This document shows, piece by piece, positions 28,570 through 33,416 of a stretch of DNA of 33,416 nt. This DNA comes from Trichodesmium sp. MAG_R02 (lineage in GTDB: Bacteria; Cyanobacteriota; Cyanobacteriia; Cyanobacteriales; Microcoleaceae). The DNA is taken from positions 5,119-38,534 of the forward strand of contig JAKQYE010000027.1 of the NCBI GenBank assembly GCA_023356605.1, in the 5' to 3' direction. Position numbers and translations under genes: made by a program. Numbering within the stretch: the stretch's first letter is position 1; each line of letters opens with the position of its first letter. Below the pieces are notes generated by a model, which saw only the letters and a list, made by a program, of their open reading frames with translations, was not told the origin of the DNA and searched no databases.

Positions 28570-29514
28570 TTGGCTTTTGACTTTTGTCTAATTACTATTT
28601 GCGGGCCAACTGCTACGGGTAAGTCTGGATTAGCTTTAGATTTGGCTGAGAGGTTAGGCTCAGTAATTTTTAGTGCAGATTCTCGTCAAGTTTATAAGCA
28701 TTTTAACATTGGAACTGCAAAACCGACCATAACAGAACAGGAATTAGTATCTCATTATTTAATAGATATTTGTGAACCTACGGAGACTCTTACTTTAGCA
28801 GAATATCAGGAAAAGGCGCAAAGGTTAATTGTTCATCCTCCCACTGCTCAAACTGATGTGGTATTGCCGAGATTATTAGTGGGTGGTACGGGTTTATACA
28901 TTAAAGCAATAGTTAAGGGTTTGAAAATTCCTAGGGTTGGGCCTAATGACAAATTGCGATCGCAACTATCACATTTAGGTCAAAAACAATGTTACGAAAT
29001 GTTGCAACAGGTTGATCAGGTAGCTGTTGAGAAAATTCACCCTAATGATGTGGTGCGAACTTTACGAGCATTGGAGGTCTTTTATGTGAGTGGGAAACCA
29101 ATTTCTCAACAGCAGGGAGAAGACCCTCCAAATTATCCAATTTTGCAAATAGGGTTAGATTGTGATGTAGAAGTTTTGGGGGAACGTATTCGTCATCGGA
29201 CTGAGAAAATGGTGGAAGTTGGGTTAGTGGAGGAAGTTAAATTTTTGTGTGAAAAATATGGCGAGGATTTGCCTTTATTAGATACTTTAGGTTATAGGGA
29301 AATAAAACAATATTTGGTAGGAGATATTTCTTTGGCTGAAGCGATCGAGGCAACAGTTTTACATACTCGTCAGTTTGCCAAGCGACAACGCACTTGGTTT
29401 CGAGGGTATCCAGAAATTGAATGGTTTGATGGGGATGCCTCGAATTTATTGGACAAGGTTTGGGAGCGGGTGAGGGAGTTTACTAGAGTACTTGCAGAAA
29501 ATATACAGGACTGA
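28570..29514 (+). CDS. miaA: tRNA dimethylallyltransferase
   Basis: This 314-residue cytoplasmic enzyme adds a dimethylallyl group to A37 of tRNAs that read codons beginning with U. The P-loop GPTATGKS lies near residues 12-19. It is followed by the family motifs FSADSRQVYKHFNIGTAKP and HYLIDICEP, then LLVGGTGLYIKAI and, near the end, TLGYREIKQYL and RQFAKRQRTWFR. Length is normal. The start is TTG at 28570; an in-frame stop lies at 28564, and no ATG occurs before the P-loop, so TTG (or ATT 28567) is the only option. Confidence 0.96.
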   Translation: MAFDFCLITICGPTATGKSGLALDLAERLGSVIFSADSRQVYKHFNIGTAKPTITEQELVSHYLIDICEPTETLTLAEYQEKAQRLIVHPPTAQTDVVLPRLLVGGTGLYIKAIVKGLKIPRVGPNDKLRSQLSHLGQKQCYEMLQQVDQVAVEKIHPNDVVRTLRALEVFYVSGKPISQQQGEDPPNYPILQIGLDCDVEVLGERIRHRTEKMVEVGLVEEVKFLCEKYGEDLPLLDTLGYREIKQYLVGDISLAEAIEATVLHTRQFAKRQRTWFRGYPEIEWFDGDASNLLDKVWERVREFTRVLAENIQD

Positions 29515-29542
29515 GGCACCTGAGTGCAGAAACTCGGTTTTT

Positions 29543-29632
29543 AGACTTACGCAAAATATGAAAATATACACCATCTGTAGGGGTTAATGGCCGTTAACCC
29601 CTACTAGATATATTGGTTCTGCGTAAGTCTTG
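29543..29632. repeat. Family A inverted-repeat element with hairpin core
   Basis: The ends are AGACTTACGCA and TGCGTAAGTCTTG. The core at 29577-29604 pairs GTAGGGGTTAATGG with CCGTTAACCCCTAC (one mismatch). Confidence 0.88.
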
Positions 29633-29704
29633 TAAATATCAACTATCAAACTTTTCCAGTGCAGGCAGGATGACTGTTAGCACCTGACACAGATGAATTC
29701 TCTA

Positions 29705-29810
29705 TACAGCGCTTTTCAAATTGATGAACTACATCGCCATAATCAAAACCTTGTAGGGACGTTCCATGGAACGTCCCTACTGTGGTCTACCGACATGAAA
29801 ACTGCTGTAA
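29705..29810. repeat. Family B inverted-repeat element with perfect palindromic core
   Basis: The ends are TACAGCGCTTTTCAA and ATGAAAACTGCTGTAA. At 29753-29780 the core is a perfect 28-base palindrome with half-site GTAGGGACGTTCCA. It is in inverse orientation to the copy at 24661. Confidence 0.92.
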
Positions 29811-29976
29811 CGAAGTATGCCCATGCAAAATGGCCGTTCGCCCATACCATATATGGTGTTTCTGGGTAAGTCCTGAACAACCTGAAAAGCCCTGTAAGCT
29901 AAATTTATTCCAAATTGAACAGTTTTTCCGAAAATTCTGTGAGACATTAATAGCAGTTGTTTTAGGTAATTTTTTT

Positions 29977-30837
29977 ATGGTTACTAACGTTGGACAAAAT
30001 CAACCCTACATTCTTTCTGATGAACCCACTCAGTCTCTAGTTGTTGTTGTTCCTGGAAGAGGTGGCATTGTCACTGACTGGCGCACTCAAGACCAAAAAA
30101 TATTTTACATGGATAAGGAGCGTCTTGCTGACCCCAATCTTTCGGTGCGCGGTGGTATTCCTCTATTATTCCCTATTTGTGGCAACTTACCTGAGGATAC
30201 CTACACCTCGAATGGAGAAACTTACAAACTTAAACAACATGGTTTTGCTCGTAGCCTGCCTTGGGAAGTTACACGACAGTCTGGGGAGGATGGGGCCAGT
30301 ATTACTGTGACTCTCTGCAGTAATGATCAAACTTGGGCAGTATATCCATTTAATTTTGAATTGAATTATACCTATATATTGCGGGGTAATACTCTGGAAA
30401 TACGATCTTCTCACACAAATTTATCTCAAAAACCTATGCCATTTTCTACAGGTATTCACCCTTATTTTGCTGTGAATGATAAGAGTAAATTAGAGTTTGA
30501 TTTACCTTCCAATGAGTATAAGGTCAAAGGGGAGCAAACCATTAATACTTTTTCTGGAGCATTTGATTTTAACTCTGAAGAAATTGATTGGGCGTTTATT
30601 AATTTGGCAAAACAATCAGCTGTAGTAACTGATAAAAGTCGCAATTTAAAGTTAACTATTAATTATGATAGTAATTACTCGACTTTAGTTTTTTGGACTC
30701 TAAAAGGTCAGAATTTTTATTGTTTAGAACCTTGGACTGGTCCTCGCAATGCCATGAATACTGGTGAACATTTATTAGTTGCTGAACCTGGTAAAACTGT
30801 GGAAACAGTAATTAGTATGACAGCAGAATTAGGTTAG
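29977..30837 (+). CDS. Aldose 1-epimerase / hexose-phosphate mutarotase family protein
   Basis: This ~286-residue cytoplasmic enzyme of the galactose mutarotase-like fold interconverts sugar anomers. Its sequence fits the YeaD-type D-hexose-6-phosphate group about as well as the GalM group, so the substrate is open. Family features are RGGIPLLFPICGNLP, KQHGFARSLPWEV, the histidine in STGIHPYFAV and the late glutamate in CLEPWTGPRNAMNTGE. The start at 29977 is chosen because homology-like sequence starts there (MVTNVGQNQPYILSDEPTQS) and an AGG lies about 12 bases upstream; the longer frame passes through repeats. It converges with the beta-barrel gene, only 41 bases away. Confidence 0.9.
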   Translation: MVTNVGQNQPYILSDEPTQSLVVVVPGRGGIVTDWRTQDQKIFYMDKERLADPNLSVRGGIPLLFPICGNLPEDTYTSNGETYKLKQHGFARSLPWEVTRQSGEDGASITVTLCSNDQTWAVYPFNFELNYTYILRGNTLEIRSSHTNLSQKPMPFSTGIHPYFAVNDKSKLEFDLPSNEYKVKGEQTINTFSGAFDFNSEEIDWAFINLAKQSAVVTDKSRNLKLTINYDSNYSTLVFWTLKGQNFYCLEPWTGPRNAMNTGEHLLVAEPGKTVETVISMTAELG

Positions 30838-30878
30838 TTTAAAATTTAACTTTTTTAGGGGTAATTCATAAATTGCCT

Positions 30879-33021
30879 CTACTTACCAACGCGAAATATC
30901 ACCGTAAAAGTATTATCATTTAGGATGATTTGATTTCCAAAAGGGTCATCAGCATAATTATGTTTCTGATTCTGCCAATTCAAAGATAGGGTCGGACTAT
31001 TATATTTATTTTTCAGTTTCCAAGTTACACTGGCACCATAGGGAGAGGGACTAGAAGTTTGATCAATGGGTGCAACATAGCTAGAGAAAGCAAAATTCGG
31101 GAGCGGACGAATAATGAACTCTAGCAATAAGCGGTCTTCAAAAGAATTGGGTAGAATATCACCAAAATAGTAGGTGACACCAACAGAAGCTATTCTCCAA
31201 TTCAAACGAGCTCTGGCCGCGAGTGCGCTAGCAGGTGAGTTGCTGACAACACTACCAATTTTAGTATCTCGATCAATAGCATAATTAAAGAATGTTGACA
31301 AGGTAAAATTAGCATTTTTACTAATCCGAAATGTTTTGGTAGCATTGCCAAAAATTTGGCTGTAATAATCCCGATCTGGATTGATATAACCGATGCCACC
31401 AGTGCGAAACTTCCAACCATTTACTGTACTAATAGTGTAGTCAAAACCTAGGTAAAATTTGATTTTTTCAGAGGCAATGGCACCAGTATAATAACGGAAA
31501 AGATCTTGAGAACCCGTCCAGTTTCCGGCTAAGCTCAGATGAGGATAGTAATTTGTTTTCTCCTGATAAATACTTTCCTGAACAAGGTTAGCATCTTGTT
31601 CTAAAAATTGGAGATAAACTTGAACATAGAAATTCTGAAGGCTGGCAGTGGAAAACGTATCTTGATTTATTGCAGAGGTGAACTCTACATTACTATTTTC
31701 CCCACCTTCACCGCCAGAATTGGTGGTCGCTACTTGTGGACTTGTGGGGTCGTAGAATGTGCGGCCTTGGTTAATACTACGGTCAATAATGGGGGAAAGA
31801 CCTAACCAAATACTATGATAACTTCCTTTGGGAACTTGACTTAAGCTGGTGATATCAGGTGTTAAACTTTTGGCTCTACCTACTCCAGCGGAATAGATGG
31901 TCAAACTGTTCCCGGGTAAACGAGTATTGTTAGGGGCTAAAAATAAATAGCGGTTGATCTTGGAGTTGACAGGATTTTCACTGCCTTTTAAGTCGGGAAT
32001 GATATCGGGTAAAATTTGCCCTACCCCTTGAATGGCTGTATTTAAACCCCGGTTTTTATCGTCAAAAAAGGTGGTAAAACCGTGAATTGTTCGCCCGATA
32101 ACTGCTTCTGTATCGTTAGCTTTGACAACTTGACGAATTCGTGACATTGTGGTACTTACTGTGTAGTGGTTTTCTTCCTCTCGCTCAATTTGAGTTTTTT
32201 GAGATTGGGTATTTCCAGGAAAAGCACCTGCATTGGGAAAATACAACTCTAGTCCTATAGGTTGAGTGTTTGTTCCTCCTTGAAAACCGGGGCGCTCCAT
32301 GAAGGCTAAGGTTTCTGGTTGCACAATTTTCCCTGGTTGAGCAGTTTGTGAGATGCGGGTGGGTACTAAAAAATTTGGATCTATGCTGTTGCGCTCTGTA
32401 AGTAGACCAGGGGTATAGCTACATTTTTGGTCGTTGGGAGTATCTGGAAAAATACAATTTGCTGTTAAACTCATTGAAATTTCTAACCCGGTCAGAGTTT
32501 TGGGTTCAACTGTTCTGGTAGTAACTTTTCTGTCTAGGGGAACACTTTGTAGTTGGAAATAAGTGGCTTTTTGATCTACGGTATAAATATTATTGCGGGT
32601 TAAGCTTTCGATAACTTTACCGTTAAGTTTAAATATACCATTTAAGACAATGTCGTTGTTGGGAGTATTGACAAAAGTTTGGGAACTACTAAACTGCCAT
32701 TTTGTGAGGTGACTGATGGGGATGTCGTTGAGGGGTAAACTTGTAGTGAGAGGGCTGATTTTTTCATCGGCAGCGATATTTGGCGGAATAATATAATCTG
32801 GGTCTGAGGGTGTGGTTGAATTTTTCGGTTTTTTTTAATGAAGGTGCTGTGGGGTTGGGTTTGGATGCTAATTTTTTTGATGGGGGTTTGAGGTCTGTTG
32901 CTGAGGTAGACCATTTGGGAATTTCTGCTAATACTGGAGTTAAATATGCTGTAGTCAGAATAGTGGAAATGATAGCATAGTTAAGTGCTAGGGTAGGGGT
33001 GAATTGGGAAAAGTTGCTCAT
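30879..33021 (-). pseudogene. Outer-membrane beta-barrel protein, frameshifted in an A8 run
   Basis: Read as one gene with one base removed, this encodes about 713 residues. The signal peptide is at 1-32 (ALNYAIISTILTTAYLTPVLA), followed by a Pro/Lys-rich linker and a long C-terminal stretch of alternating strands with aromatic belts (VGVTYYFGDILPNSF) ending FTVIFRVGK. That is the profile of an outer-membrane barrel. The first frame (33021-32764) breaks at eight A residues (T-run 32829-32836 on the given strand). Seven would join it to the second frame, which runs stop-free to 30879. The upstream part of that frame has no start of its own until 32474. The family is not recognised. Porin or surface protein roles are guesses. 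AGGA precedes the ATG. Confidence 0.75.
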
Positions 33022-33087
33022 TATCCTAGATGTCGCTTTGGTAGCATTGGTATAATTAGATAGTTAATTAGGGCTGGCTGATTAAAT

Positions 33088-33178
33088 CAGGACTTACGCA
33101 CGGGCACTACATCCAGTGAGAGCAAATGCCATTTGCCACTACATATAGCGTTTTCAAGGTAGATTTGCGTCAGTCCTG
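33088..33178. repeat. Family A inverted-repeat element with hairpin core
   Basis: The ends are CAGGACTTACGCA and TTGCGTCAGTCCTG. The core pairs GCAAATG with CATTTGC near 33122-33137. Confidence 0.85.
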
Positions 33179-33205
33179 TAAATATAAAGGCATTGACACA
33201 TAACA

Positions 33206-33263
33206 GTAAGGACCTTCCTAAGAAGGTCACTACTGTGGTCTACTAAAATGAAAACCGCTGTAA
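33206..33263. repeat. Family B element, right part only
   Basis: It matches the right half of the copy at 29705 (ACTGTGGTCTAC, then ATGAAAACCGCTGTAAC). The core at 33206-33233 pairs GACCTTC with GAAGGTC, a different but still self-complementary sequence. Confidence 0.8.
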
Positions 33264-33274
33264 CAGCTATACCG

Positions 33275-33416
33275 TTATTTTTTTCTTTTCAAAAGACCAA
33301 AGCTACCTATACTAATGATTAAGCCAAAGATAGTAGATGGTTCAGGAACTGTTTTAACTTGAAGATTATCAACAACTAAAGCAGATGAATTAGACGTATC
33401 AATAACATCAACAATA
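33275..33416 (-). CDS. C-terminal end of a PEP-CTERM protein (partial)
   Basis: The last 47 codons of a minus-strand gene run off the window edge. They end with a textbook PEP-CTERM sorting tail: VPEPSTIFG, a hydrophobic helix (LIISIGSFGLL) and a basic end (KRKK) before TAA. Such proteins are exported and processed by exosortase-type enzymes. The preceding residues (SALVVDNLQVK) suggest a secreted beta-rich domain. The body of the protein and thus its function lie outside the window. Confidence 0.85.
   Translation of the reverse strand, partial: IVDVIDTSNSSALVVDNLQVKTVPEPSTIFGLIISIGSFGLLKRKK

Larger units (their letters stand above)
29515..29976. other. Intergenic region made largely of repeat elements
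   Basis: No gene is believed here. It contains a family A copy (29543-29632), a family B copy (29705-29810) and a loose family A right end (TGGGTAAGTCCTG) near 29863-29875. An open frame from 29782 runs into the mutarotase gene, but its sequence is repeat-derived. Confidence 0.75.

Noticed and set aside
29782-29976. Longer N terminus for the mutarotase starting at 29782
   Set aside because: The extra 65 residues are translated from repeat-element DNA, are Cys-rich and unlike the family, and the usual N terminus begins at 29977.
30879-32474. Independent 531-residue gene starting at 32474
   Set aside because: The same frame stays open and protein-like far upstream, and a signal peptide lies in the neighbouring frame, so 32474 is an internal Met.

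Overview
The window looks like chromosome from a filamentous, AT-rich cyanobacterium of the Trichodesmium/Okeania/Moorena kind (genus not provable from this sequence alone). The signs are scattered HIP1 octamers (GCGATCGC), a GyrB interrupted by an intein, a PEP-CTERM protein tail, cyanobacterial housekeeping genes (phoH-like, purL, gyrB, miaA), and long intergenic gaps (about a fifth of the window) full of small palindromic repeats. No tRNA, rRNA or CRISPR array was recognised.

Layout. (1) 49-1426: a PhoH-like ATPase gene followed by a small HutX/ChuX-like conserved gene. (2) 1803-10042, all on the minus strand: a chaperone-usher pilus locus read right to left as a sigma-70-type regulator, single-domain pilin, two-domain pilin-like protein, PapD-like chaperone and outer-membrane usher. 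The pilins look like the SCPU (archaic/Csu-like) type. The two-domain protein lacks an obvious donor strand and is the likely tip. A 136-bp tandem repeat lies between the sigma gene and the pilin gene. (3) 10945-18414, plus strand: a 1653-residue SF1 helicase and a PLD nuclease. This combination recalls Mokosh antiviral systems, but the helicase carries a beta-helix plus Ig-like front end instead of a kinase. (4) 18645-20972: purL, preceded by a degenerate copy of its own 5' end and a transposase remnant. (5) 21522-24069: a toxin-antitoxin-like pair (ImmA/IrrE-type protease plus PIN protein, the latter frameshifted in an A9 run) and a class I methyltransferase. (6) 24943-29514: a small conserved cyanobacterial protein, gyrB with a 241-residue intein, and divergent miaA. 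(7) 29977-33416: a mutarotase, a frameshifted outer-membrane beta-barrel protein, and the tail of a PEP-CTERM protein.

The gaps hold two families of short inverted-repeat elements, called A and B here. Family A ends in CAGGACTTACGCA; family B ends in TTACAGCAGTTTTCAT / AAAAGCGCTGTAA. Several copies share a variable but self-complementary hairpin core. Both frameshifted genes would be repaired by removing one A from an A-run, so sequencing error is as likely as gene decay.

The best candidates for something undescribed are the beta-helix/Ig-fused helicase with its PLD partner, and the cyanobacterial archaic-type pilus locus with its own unusually long sigma factor.
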